A stretch of DNA of 8,826 nt from Armatimonadota bacterium (GTDB lineage Bacteria > Armatimonadota > Fimbriimonadia > Fimbriimonadales > ATM1): assembly GCA_003695835.1 (NCBI GenBank), contig RFHN01000263.1, positions 1 to 8,826 of the forward strand, in the 5' to 3' direction. A program made the position numbers and the translations under genes. The notes beneath the pieces are model-generated. The model did not search any database. It was not told the origin of the DNA and was given only the letters and a program-made list of their open reading frames with translations. Shown one piece after another: positions 1 through 7,226 of the stretch (the first letter of the stretch is position 1; each line of letters begins with the position of its first letter).

Positions 1-1649
1 GTGAGGCTGTAGGCACGACTCATCGCGATCTCTTTCAGGAAAGCGCGCATATCGTAGTTCTTCGTTCTCAAGAGATCGGCGAGAGACTCCATCAGCGCCG
101 GGTCGGTGGGCGGATTCGTTTGCCGGTAATCGTCTAACGGCTCGAAAACGCCCCGCCCCATCATCCTGGCCCAAAGGCGATTCGCGAAGGCGCGAGCGAA
201 GTACGGGTTCTGCGGATCCGTGATCCAACTGGCGAGATACTGCCGCAGGTTGAGGCTCGTTTCGACGGGTTGGCGCTCTCCAGGCAAGATGGCTTGGGCA
301 GGCGTCGGCCTGGCCCGTTTCGGGATGTTGAAGGGCTGAGGCTTGGGCAGATCCTCCACCGTTACCTCGTCCTTGTCCGGTCCGCCCCTCATCCGCGTCT
401 GTCGGAAGAACATGGCGAGGTTGTAGAAATCGTTCTGAGTCCAGCTCTCGAACGGGTGGTTGTGACACTGTGCGCAATCCATGCGCACTCCCATGAACAC
501 CCTGGAGAACTGTACGACAGCGTCTTCGATCCGAGGCGTCGAGCGGAAGTAGTTCACCGGGCCGTCCGTGAAGCTGCGCCCGGAGGCTGTGAGAAGCTCC
601 TTCGCCATCTGATCGAGAGGCTTGTTCTCGAGAAGGGAAGTTCGGATCCACTGGCTGATCGCGCGAACGCCCGGGTCCTTCATCGTGTTCTTCTCGACGC
701 GGAGCATGTCCCCCCACCATTGCGCCCAGTAGTAGATGAACTCGGGACGACGCAGCAGCATGTCCACCAGCTCTTCCTTCTTGTTGGGCGAGCGGTCATT
801 CACGTACGCGAGCGCCTCCTCCGGCTTCGGCAACGTTCCAATGAGATCGAGATACACCCTCCGAACGAAGGTCCAGTCATCCGCTGGCGAGCTCGGCGCC
901 AGTCCCAAACGCTCCCACCGGTTCTTGAGAATCCGGTCTACTTCGTTGACCGGTTGGAAGCGCGCGATGACCGGAGGCTTTCGCGCCAACGGGATATCCA
1001 TCACGAGCGGGATATTCGTCACATAGCGACCAAATCGCACCACCAGGAACGCATCCCCCCGCCGGAGCGCGGTGAGCTCGCCCTTTTCGTTGACCGAAGC
1101 GACGCCGGGATCAGTCACGCTGAACGTCGAGAGCTCCGTAACGTCCCTCTTCGCTCCGTTGCTGAACGTCGCGAGGACCCGAGCCTGAGCCTTCTGGTTA
1201 GCTTTCTCGAACCGCTCGACCGGCAGCTGGATCGTCAGGTCCGTCAGGTACGGCGTTTGATCGTCATCCGGCTTGGCCCCAGCTTCAATCCATTCGAGCA
1301 GCGCCTTGTACTCGGGGCTGTTGACGTCGAATCGCTTTCCGCCGCCATGCGGCACCTGTCCGGTGGGCTTTTTGAGCAGCAGGCTGTCCGCCGGGCTTTC
1401 GCGGTTGATGCGCCTGCCGTTCGACGCCTGGGCGATGGCGACGGCGTCGGCGTAGGCGTCGTACTGGAAGAGCGTGAGCTGGAATCCGGATTGACCGCCT
1501 TCCGCACCGTGGCACGCTCGCGCCGCGCAGCCCGCCTTTGCGATGACAGGCTGTACGTTGGCGGCAAACGAAACCACCGCCGCAGAAGAGACACCCGACG
1601 GCGCAATCGCCGACGGGATCGTGCTTACCCAGACCAGAACGGATAGCAT
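1..1649 (-). CDS. Secreted cytochrome c / BIG2-like / DUF1549-DUF1553 protein (C-terminus beyond left edge)
   Basis: A 549-codon frame opens at the ATG at 1649, directly after an in-frame TAG (1667-1665), and is still open at base 1. Residues 1-30 form a signal-peptide-like hydrophobic stretch (MLSVLVWVSTIPSAIA...), implying export. Residues 41-47, CAARACH, are a C-x4-CH heme site of the kind seen at the N-terminus of this planctomycete-type family (GC...ACHG). About 135-220 resembles a bacterial Ig-like (BIG2) domain (DVTELSTFSVTDPGVASV). About 230-420 is DUF1549 and contains a second heme motif, CAQCH (392-396, followed by NHPF). From about 465 DUF1553 begins (FANRLWARMMGRGVFEP; DMRAFLKEIAMSRAYSL at the edge). 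Family members usually carry more C-terminal DUF1553, so the protein is cut by the window rather than broken. The biochemical role is poorly known; an extracytoplasmic redox role is inferred from the heme motifs. It lies 36 nt downstream of the FMN protein gene and may share its transcript. Confidence 0.93.
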   Translation of the reverse strand, partial: MLSVLVWVSTIPSAIAPSGVSSAAVVSFAANVQPVIAKAGCAARACHGAEGGQSGFQLTLFQYDAYADAVAIAQASNGRRINRESPADSLLLKKPTGQVPHGGGKRFDVNSPEYKALLEWIEAGAKPDDDQTPYLTDLTIQLPVERFEKANQKAQARVLATFSNGAKRDVTELSTFSVTDPGVASVNEKGELTALRRGDAFLVVRFGRYVTNIPLVMDIPLARKPPVIARFQPVNEVDRILKNRWERLGLAPSSPADDWTFVRRVYLDLIGTLPKPEEALAYVNDRSPNKKEELVDMLLRRPEFIYYWAQWWGDMLRVEKNTMKDPGVRAISQWIRTSLLENKPLDQMAKELLTASGRSFTDGPVNYFRSTPRIEDAVVQFSRVFMGVRMDCAQCHNHPFESWTQNDFYNLAMFFRQTRMRGGPDKDEVTVEDLPKPQPFNIPKRARPTPAQAILPGERQPVETSLNLRQYLASWITDPQNPYFARAFANRLWARMMGRGVFEPLDDYRQTNPPTDPALMESLADLLRTKNYDMRAFLKEIAMSRAYSL

Positions 1650-1666
1650 CGCTGAGCCCTGCCTCT

Positions 1667-1672
1667 ATTGTA
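1667..1672 (-). promoter_or_regulatory. Possible -10 hexamer (TACAAT) before the cytochrome/DUF1549 gene
   Basis: TACAAT on the minus strand lies 17 nt before the ATG at 1649, inside the 36-nt gap after the FMN gene. Transcription from it would leave a leader of about 10 nt. No convincing -35 is seen at the normal distance. A weak purine stretch (gaggcaggg) sits between it and the start codon and could act as a poor ribosome binding site. Confidence 0.35.
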
Positions 1673-1685
1673 CCGACGATTTTCC

Positions 1686-3281
1686 CTACGCGGAAGGTGC
1701 GGGTGGGCCAAAGGTCCTTGGATCTGCCGCCTGCCACAGCTCGAGCCAACGTTCGGGGGCTGTTTGGTCCAAGAGCGAGCCAGGCTGGAGGTATTCATAC
1801 AGCTCTGCGTAGGAAGCGACGCGCGTTTCGCTGGTGCGGCGATAGATCATGGAAGGATCGAGTTCACTCGGCGACGAAACGCTCATGGCGTACATCAACT
1901 CGCACAGACTCTTGAGCGTTCCCTCATGATACCGGGCTACACGCAATCGCTTGTCCTCGACGACCAGGCCCTGCACGAGCCAAGGATCCTGCGTGGCAAC
2001 GCCCGTGGGACACTTGTTGGTGTTGCACCGAAGCGCTTGGATGCAACCCAGCGCCAGCATGAAGCCGCGCGCGCTGTTGCACGCATCCGCTCCAAGGGCC
2101 AGCGCACGCAAGACGTGGAACCCAGTCAGAATCTTTCCGGAAACGAAGAGCTTGATCTCGTCCTTGAGACCTGCTCCGACAAGGGCGTTCCTTGCAAACA
2201 CCCAAGCATCGCGCGCCGGCATGCCGATGCTGTTCGAGAATTCCAAGGGGGCGGCGCCGGTTCCGCCCTCGCCCCCGTCAACGGTTACGAAGTCGGGATA
2301 AATCCCCGTTTCCCGAATCGCCTTGCAAATGGCCAGAAACTCTCGTTCCCGCCCGATACAGATTTTGAAACCGACCGGTTTGCCGCCCGAAAGCTCGCGC
2401 AGACGCTGGAGAAACTCGAGCATCTCGATCGGCGTCTGGAACGCCGAGTGTCGGGGCGGGGAAATCACTGTCTGCCCGACAGGAACGCCGCGTATCTGTG
2501 CGATTTCCGGGCTCACCTTCTCGCCGGGCAAGACGCCTCCGTGTCCCGGCTTCGCGCCTTGGGAGAGCTTGACCTCGATCATGGCGACGTTATCGAGGGT
2601 CGCCTTCTCCGCAAACTTGTCGGCGTCGAACTGACCATCGGGCGTCCTGCACCCGAAGTAGCCCGTGCCGATCTGCCAGACGAGCTTCCCGCCACCCGCG
2701 AGATGGTGCGGGGACACTCCCCCTTCACCCGTATTGTGCAGAAACCCTCCGATCGCAGCCCCCTCGTTGAGGGCGCGAACGGCTGCGGAAGACAGAGCGC
2801 CGTAGCTCATGGCGCTGATGTTCAGCAGAGAAGCGCGACACTTCTTCTCACACTGCGAGGACCCGACGACGGTATAGAGATCTGGGGAGGGCTTTTCGCT
2901 GGGCGCAAGCGAATGGGCCGCCCACTCGTATCCGACTCGGTAGACATCCCGCTCCGTCCCAAAGGGCTTCGTCTCCAGTTCTCCCTTTGCCCGCTGATAG
3001 ACGACGGAGCGCATCTCCCGTTCGATCGGATGCGCGTCAATATTCGTTTCAATGAAATATTGTTGGATCTCGGGTCGAACGAGCTCGAACAGAAAGCGGC
3101 CGTGCCCCAGCAGAGGGAACGTCCGCAGAATCGTATGCTTCTTTTGATAGGCATCGTAGAGCCCCAGCGCGGCAAGAGGAATCACTACAATGAGAGACCA
3201 GAGGGCCGCAGGGTAGAAAAAGGCTGCCAACAGTTCGAGGACAGTCACGACACCGAGAGAGTAGAAGAATTCACGTCGCAT
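1686..3281 (-). CDS. Membrane-anchored FMN-binding glutamate synthase family protein (GltB central/FMN domain only)
   Basis: 531 aa. Two hydrophobic segments (about 5-24 and 25-43) predict an N-terminal membrane anchor with the catalytic part on one face. The rest matches the FMN-binding barrel of the glutamate synthase large subunit: SAMSYGALS (156-164), NTGEGG (183-188), QGAKPGHGG (241-249), VDGGEGGTGAAP (334-345) and C413-x5-C419-x4-C424 followed by PTGVATQ. The last matches the three-cysteine 3Fe-4S site of GltB. The N-terminal glutaminase domain and C-terminal GXGXG domain of full GltB are absent, as in the stand-alone family of about 500-540 aa. Use of ammonia or another nitrogen or electron donor is not determinable; glutamate synthase activity is family-level inference and other FMN-dependent oxidoreductase roles are possible. 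The start is fixed by an in-frame TAG 9 nt upstream (3293-3291). It is divergent from the protease gene and upstream of the cytochrome-type gene. Confidence 0.93.
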   Translation of the reverse strand: MRREFFYSLGVVTVLELLAAFFYPAALWSLIVVIPLAALGLYDAYQKKHTILRTFPLLGHGRFLFELVRPEIQQYFIETNIDAHPIEREMRSVVYQRAKGELETKPFGTERDVYRVGYEWAAHSLAPSEKPSPDLYTVVGSSQCEKKCRASLLNISAMSYGALSSAAVRALNEGAAIGGFLHNTGEGGVSPHHLAGGGKLVWQIGTGYFGCRTPDGQFDADKFAEKATLDNVAMIEVKLSQGAKPGHGGVLPGEKVSPEIAQIRGVPVGQTVISPPRHSAFQTPIEMLEFLQRLRELSGGKPVGFKICIGREREFLAICKAIRETGIYPDFVTVDGGEGGTGAAPLEFSNSIGMPARDAWVFARNALVGAGLKDEIKLFVSGKILTGFHVLRALALGADACNSARGFMLALGCIQALRCNTNKCPTGVATQDPWLVQGLVVEDKRLRVARYHEGTLKSLCELMYAMSVSSPSELDPSMIYRRTSETRVASYAELYEYLQPGSLLDQTAPERWLELWQAADPRTFGPPAPSA

Positions 3282-3527
3282 CTTGAACGCCTACATCATA
3301 CTGAGTTCTGGCAAAGGGAAGGCGTAGAATTCGTCGTCCAAGCGCGCATGGCCAACCGCGACCGCGGAGCCTCCTTACCCGAAGCGCCTGCCCTATACGA
3401 ACTCCGTTTCCCACAACTGCCACGCATACCTTCCCTATACGTCTTCCAATTGTAGTTTGCAGCAAGCCGGACGCGGGGAACTACGCGCGGTGGCACCCTC
3501 GAGGCGCGCAATTCGTCTAAACCAACG
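3282..3527. other. Divergent intergenic region with a 9-bp direct repeat
   Basis: This 246-nt gap separates the two divergent transcription blocks and should hold both promoters. The string ccctatacg occurs twice on the plus strand (3391-3399 and 3433-3441, 42 nt apart, about four helical turns), so it could be a pair of operator half-sites. A minus-strand TACAAT is at 3454-3449. No tRNA, SRP RNA or known riboswitch pattern was recognised. A 64-codon minus-strand frame crosses it but has no coding character that I can support. The protease start at 3528 has no Shine-Dalgarno sequence. Confidence 0.4.
3295..3300 (-). promoter_or_regulatory. Possible -10 hexamer (TATGAT) for the FMN protein gene
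   Basis: On the minus strand TATGAT ends 13 nt before the ATG at 3281, predicting a transcript with a leader of only about 6 nt. No clear -35 is seen. A short GTAGG between the hexamer and the ATG is the only Shine-Dalgarno-like string. Confidence 0.4.
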
Positions 3528-4385
3528 ATGGCCTGCCTACGCATCGCTTTTTGTCTTGTGCTCGTAACGTTCTATGGAGCCGTCGCCCAGGCGATCGTGC
3601 CCGACTACCCGACATCCGACTGGAAGGCCGTCGGCAGAGTCGGACGCCAGTGGCCAGGGAACCCACCCAAGTACAACGGCACCGGGGTCGTGATCGGCGA
3701 CCGCTGGGTCCTCACCGCTCGACACCTGCTCAACGACACGCCGACGAAGCGGATTCCCGATAACGTCGTGCGCTTCTGGCTCGAGGGCAAAGGCTCCCTC
3801 ACGCCGCGTCGAGTCTACGTGCCCCCCGACCTTTCGGCAGATCTGGCGTTGCTCGAATTCGCGCCGCGCACTTTCTCCGAGTGGTACCCGCCTTATCGAG
3901 AGAGCGATGAAATGGGAAAGCTCGCAGCCGTCGTTGGTTACGGCTACACATTCGAAAACAGGGGAGGAAAGTGGGTGCAGAAGCCAAACTCCGATGGGGT
4001 CAGGCGTGCTGGCTTCAACCGGATCTCGATGGCGACTGACATCCAACTGCGAATGGACTTCGACGTTGCCGGAGCGCCAGACCGGTATGGAGACGGTGGA
4101 CCCGTCGAGAAGGAATGCATGGTTGCAGGCCACGATTCCGGAGGCCCGTCGCTGATCCGCGGTCAGGACGGCAAGTGGCGGGTTGCCGGAATCCACTCCG
4201 CGGTCGCCGACGGCATCACGAGCGGAGGACGCTTCTATGACGTCCGCGTCAGCCGCTACATCGGTTGGCTCGATTCGATTCTCGGGCGATCGGAACCATT
4301 CGCGTGGTATAACACGGCCCCATGCCCGTTGTTCGGATCATTACGCTTGGCTGCGCCAAGAACGACGTGGATTCCGAGGAGATAG
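3528..4385 (+). CDS. Secreted trypsin-like serine protease (S1 family)
   Basis: 285 aa. A signal peptide (residues 1-22, hydrophobic core CLVLVTFYGAVA, likely cut after AQA) predicts export by Sec. The catalytic triad is visible: H66 in WVLTARHLL, D105 in SADLALLEF and S204 in GHDSGGPS. The chymotrypsin fold appears to end with the usual C-terminal helix (VSRYIGWLDSILG, 242-253). The predicted mature N-terminus is Ile-Val (23-24), like activated trypsin, so signal peptidase alone might make the active enzyme. Residues 254-285 form an unusual tail with no recognised domain, of which the last 22 codons overlap rimO in another frame. The ATG at 3528 is chosen because it gives the complete signal peptide; it lacks a Shine-Dalgarno sequence. 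Substrate unknown. It is first of four same-strand genes, though a separate promoter probably serves rimO. Confidence 0.9.
   Translation: MACLRIAFCLVLVTFYGAVAQAIVPDYPTSDWKAVGRVGRQWPGNPPKYNGTGVVIGDRWVLTARHLLNDTPTKRIPDNVVRFWLEGKGSLTPRRVYVPPDLSADLALLEFAPRTFSEWYPPYRESDEMGKLAAVVGYGYTFENRGGKWVQKPNSDGVRRAGFNRISMATDIQLRMDFDVAGAPDRYGDGGPVEKECMVAGHDSGGPSLIRGQDGKWRVAGIHSAVADGITSGGRFYDVRVSRYIGWLDSILGRSEPFAWYNTAPCPLFGSLRLAAPRTTWIPRR
4305..4313 (+). promoter_or_regulatory. Extended -10 promoter (TGGTATAAC) for rimO, inside the protease gene
   Basis: TATAAC at 4308-4313 is preceded by TG and one spacer base, making an extended -10 element, which can work without a -35. Only 8 nt separate it from the rimO ATG, so the transcript would start at or next to the A of the ATG, giving a leaderless mRNA. 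The element is made by in-frame protease codons W260-Y261-N262. No Shine-Dalgarno sequence precedes rimO, which agrees with leaderless initiation. Confidence 0.5.
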
Positions 4386-5647
4386 CGGGCGTTCTCCAAT
4401 CCGCTGGCTTCGAGATCAACGCCGCTGCCGACTATGCAGCCTATACGATCATCAACACTTGCGGCTTCCTGCGCGCCGCCAAGGAAGAGGGCATCCAGGT
4501 CATCCGCGAGGCGGTGAAGGAGAAGCGATCGGGGCGGACGGGCAAGGTCGTGGTCGCTGGCTGTCTCGTTCAGCGCGAGGGGGATGCGATCCAAAAAGCC
4601 GCCCCCGGCGCGGATGCGTACGTCGGCGTCGGTCGCATGGGCGAATTCGCCGAGATTCTCCGCGCGCTCGATGCCGCGCCTCCTGCCAAGCCGGTGATGC
4701 GAATCCCCACGCCGCACCACGAATGGACCGACCGCACGCCAAGAGTGCACAGCGGGCCGCCCTGGCGGGCCTATCTCAAGGTCAGCGAAGGGTGCGATCA
4801 CCGGTGCACGTTTTGCACCATCCCTTCCTTCCGCGGAAGGCACTCGAGCAAGCGGCTGGAGGTGGTGTTGGACGAGGCGAAACGTCTGGCGGATCAGGGC
4901 GTGCGGGAGATCAATCTGATCGCGCAAGACGTTACACAATACGGTTACGATTTGTATCAGAAGTTCATGCTCCCTCAGTTGCTCAAAGAGCTGAACCGCG
5001 TCGAGGGCATCGAGTGGATTCGCATTCTGTACTTCTATCCCAACCGATTGACCGACGAAGTCATCGAAGCCATGGCTTCGCTCGAGCACGTGCTGCCGTA
5101 CATTGATATACCGCTGCAACACGTCCATCCGGAGATCCTCCGCGCAATGAAGCGGCCCTGGGACGGCGAGCGGTACCTCCGCCTCTTCGAGAAGCTTCGC
5201 GCCGCCATGCCGGACTGCGCCATCCGTACCACGTTCATCGTCGGATTTCCCGGTGAAACGGACGAGCACTTCGCGTATCTGCTCGATTGGCTCAGACAGG
5301 CGTGCCTCGACCGCGTCGGCGCCTTCCTCTACTCGCGAGAGCCCGGCACTCCAGCCGCAGAGATGCCCAACCAAGTGCCCGCACGCATCAAGCGACAGCG
5401 ATACGACGCGCTCATGCGAACGCAGCAACGAATCTCTTTGGAGAAGAACCAAGCCTGGATCGGTCGCAAACTCGACGTCTTGATCGAGGCGCATGCCGAA
5501 GACGGGCTTTCCATCGGCCGTTCGTTCCGAGACGCGCCGGAGATTGACGGCGTCGTGTATGTAGAGGGACATCACCGTCCCGGCGAGTTCGTCAACGTGG
5601 AGATTACCGGCGCGGCGGAGTACGATCTCTTCGGCCGGATGCCCTGA
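4322..5647 (+). CDS. rimO: Ribosomal protein S12 methylthiotransferase RimO
   Basis: 441 aa, normal for the family. RimO is a radical-SAM enzyme that adds a methylthio group to a conserved aspartate of ribosomal protein S12 in the cytoplasm. The N-terminal UPF0004 domain supplies three cluster cysteines, C11 (LGCAKNDVDSE), C47 (INTCGF) and C81 (VAGC). The radical-SAM core begins with EGCDHRCTFCTIPSFRG, giving C158-x3-C162-x2-C165. The C-terminal TRAM domain (about 381-441) has SFRDAPEIDGVVYV, a pattern that favours RimO over its relatives MiaB and MtaB. The ATG at 4322 gives the typical RimO start (short strand, then LGCxKNxVDSE), so the 64-nt overlap with the protease frame is not a start-choice error on this side. 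The gene is followed after 34 nt by the M14 gene. Confidence 0.96.
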   Translation: MPVVRIITLGCAKNDVDSEEIAGVLQSAGFEINAAADYAAYTIINTCGFLRAAKEEGIQVIREAVKEKRSGRTGKVVVAGCLVQREGDAIQKAAPGADAYVGVGRMGEFAEILRALDAAPPAKPVMRIPTPHHEWTDRTPRVHSGPPWRAYLKVSEGCDHRCTFCTIPSFRGRHSSKRLEVVLDEAKRLADQGVREINLIAQDVTQYGYDLYQKFMLPQLLKELNRVEGIEWIRILYFYPNRLTDEVIEAMASLEHVLPYIDIPLQHVHPEILRAMKRPWDGERYLRLFEKLRAAMPDCAIRTTFIVGFPGETDEHFAYLLDWLRQACLDRVGAFLYSREPGTPAAEMPNQVPARIKRQRYDALMRTQQRISLEKNQAWIGRKLDVLIEAHAEDGLSIGRSFRDAPEIDGVVYVEGHHRPGEFVNVEITGAAEYDLFGRMP

Positions 5648-5669
5648 GGGCGGAGCCCCGCACAACGTG

Positions 5670-5675
5670 TAAACT
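5670..5675 (+). promoter_or_regulatory. Possible -10 hexamer (TAAACT) for the M14 peptidase gene, leaderless layout
   Basis: In the 34-nt gap after rimO, TAAACT ends 6 nt before the ATG at 5682, so transcription would begin at about the start codon. There is no Shine-Dalgarno sequence in the last 15 nt; the only GGAG is about 27 nt upstream, too far to act. No clear -35. The same geometry appears before rimO, which supports it. Confidence 0.38.
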
Positions 5676-5681
5676 CGCGGC

Positions 5682-7226
5682 ATGTCCGCGTTGCTTCTCG
5701 GATTGACGCTCGCTCTCGCACAGGTCTCTTCGCCCCAGTACCCGCTCACGAAAGCCGAGGCGTCCAACTACCGCCAGACCAGCACGCTCGAAGATGTGAT
5801 GTCTTTCGTGCGCACGCTCCAACAGCTGGGCGCCCCGATCCGCGTGGAAACAGCCGGCAAGAGCGCGGAAGGACGCGACATCCCCCTGATCGTCTGCGCC
5901 CAGCCGGCAGCAAGCACGCCCGCGTCCGCCCACCGGCTCGGCCGAGTCGTCGTCTACATCCAAGCCAACATTCACGGCGGCGAGGTCGAGGGCAAAGAGG
6001 CGGCGCAAATGGTTCTCCGAGATCTCGCGAAGGATCCGAGCCTGCTCGAAAACTTGGTCGTCCTCGTCTGTCCGGTCTATAACACGGATGGTAACGAAAA
6101 ATTCGGCGACGGGAGAAGAAACCGGCCCTCGCAGGACGGGCCGGAGCAGGTCGGTGAACGCGCGAACGGTCAGGGCTTGGACCTCAATCGGGACGCAGTC
6201 AAGGCGGAAAGCCCCGAGATGCAAGCCATGCTCGAGCGTGTCTATAACACCTGGGACCCCGCCATCATGATGGACCTGCACACCACGAACGGCACGCGAC
6301 ACGGATACCATCTCACCTACTCGCCCCCGCTCAACCCGAACACTGACCCTGCGCTTCTCGCGCTCGTGCGCGACAAGATGCTCCCCGACATCCGAGCGAA
6401 GGCAGCGGACGCGGGATGGAGACTCTTCGACTACGGAAACGTTCAGAACAACGGGTGGTACACGTACGGACAAGAAGGTCGTTACGTAACGAACTATGTC
6501 GGATTGCGGAACCGTATCGGCATTCTCTCGGAAGCGATGAGCTATCTCCCGTTCGAGCAGCGGATCGCGGTGACCAAGTGGTTCGTGGATGCGGTCCTCC
6601 GCTACGCTTCCGAAAACGCCACGGTCATCCAAACGATTCTGAACGGCGCCGACCTCGAGGCTGCGCAACTCTCAGGCAAACCGCTCGGAGTGCGGTTCGA
6701 ACCGGAATCGCGAGGCGAGGAACCTGTCCTTCTGGAAAAACAAGGTACAGCGCGCGGTCTGAACATCGGCGAGCTGGAATCCGTTCGGATGCCGATCTAC
6801 GACCGCTTCCGCTCGACACTCGATCGGACGGCTCCGGAAGCCTGGGTCCTCATGCCCGATCAGGAAGCGGCGGCGCAGCTCTTGGCGAGGCACGGCATCG
6901 TCGTCGAGCGTACGCTCGTGGAGTGGACGGCTGACGGAGAGTGGCTTTCACTCACAGAAATCCAGCGCGCGCGGAATCCGTTCCAAGGCCACCGCCTCGT
7001 TCGCCTCGAGGGGTCTTGGGAGAAGGGATCCGTCCGCGTACCCAAAGGGGCGTTCCTGATTCGATCTCGACAGCCCCTCGCGCGTCTCGCCTTCCACATG
7101 CTCGAGCCTGAGTCGCTCGATGGGTTGATCGCTTGGGAGATTGTGCCGATCGCGGACGATGCCAAGACCGCACCGATCCTCAGGATCGCCGAGCGCCCGG
7201 CCGTCCCGTGCATCCGCTTCCCATGA
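5682..7226 (+). CDS. Secreted M14-family zinc carboxypeptidase-like protein
   Basis: 514 aa. A short signal peptide (about residues 1-15, MSALLLGLTLALAQV) predicts export. The M14 zinc-binding set is present: H98 and E101 in NIHGGEVEGKE and H200 in MMDLHTTNG. Further family features are N134 in PVYNTDGNE, LDLNRD (166-171) and the likely catalytic glutamate E284 in ILSEAMSY. The carboxypeptidase domain covers about 25-310. The remaining roughly 200 residues contain no domain I recognise and may be an accessory beta-rich domain. Likely hydrolyses peptides or peptide-like amides outside the cytoplasm; substrate unknown. The start at 5682 gives a full signal peptide. The stop codon overlaps the ATG of the ABC ATPase (ATGA), implying translational coupling. 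Confidence 0.9.
   Translation: MSALLLGLTLALAQVSSPQYPLTKAEASNYRQTSTLEDVMSFVRTLQQLGAPIRVETAGKSAEGRDIPLIVCAQPAASTPASAHRLGRVVVYIQANIHGGEVEGKEAAQMVLRDLAKDPSLLENLVVLVCPVYNTDGNEKFGDGRRNRPSQDGPEQVGERANGQGLDLNRDAVKAESPEMQAMLERVYNTWDPAIMMDLHTTNGTRHGYHLTYSPPLNPNTDPALLALVRDKMLPDIRAKAADAGWRLFDYGNVQNNGWYTYGQEGRYVTNYVGLRNRIGILSEAMSYLPFEQRIAVTKWFVDAVLRYASENATVIQTILNGADLEAAQLSGKPLGVRFEPESRGEEPVLLEKQGTARGLNIGELESVRMPIYDRFRSTLDRTAPEAWVLMPDQEAAAQLLARHGIVVERTLVEWTADGEWLSLTEIQRARNPFQGHRLVRLEGSWEKGSVRVPKGAFLIRSRQPLARLAFHMLEPESLDGLIAWEIVPIADDAKTAPILRIAERPAVPCIRFP

Noticed and set aside
270..1646. Long plus-strand open frame (458 codons) opposite the cytochrome/DUF1549 gene
   Set aside because: Its arginine-rich translation has no family signature, while the minus strand reads as a clear multidomain protein with heme motifs. 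It is an antisense shadow of a GC-rich gene.
1668..3455. 595-codon plus-strand open frame opposite the FMN protein gene
   Set aside because: No recognisable domain. The minus strand carries all the glutamate-synthase FMN and Fe-S motifs across the same span.
3271..3465. 64-codon minus-strand frame covering most of the divergent intergenic region
   Set aside because: Starts with TTG, overlaps the FMN gene start, and has no signature or ribosome binding site.
3340..3465. Possible structured RNA in the intergenic region (minus strand)
   Set aside because: Scanned for tRNA, SRP RNA and common riboswitch cores; only short GC-rich stems were found and nothing matched.
4256..5767. 503-codon minus-strand open frame opposite rimO
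   Set aside because: The plus strand is unmistakably RimO with all six cluster cysteines; the antisense frame is a by-product of codon bias.
6079..6090. TATAACACGGATG inside the M14 gene, resembling the rimO promoter plus start
   Set aside because: It codes the conserved YNTDG motif in the correct frame, and the 60-codon frame it would open has no coding character.
5604..6668. 354-codon minus-strand open frame opposite the M14 gene
   Set aside because: No domain seen, and it lies over a gene with complete zinc-site motifs.
7133..7222. N-terminal extension of the ABC ATPase from an ATG at 7133
   Set aside because: The 30 extra residues are arginine/proline-rich, lie within the M14 coding region and do not resemble the family; homology begins at the ATG at 7223, which overlaps the peptidase stop.
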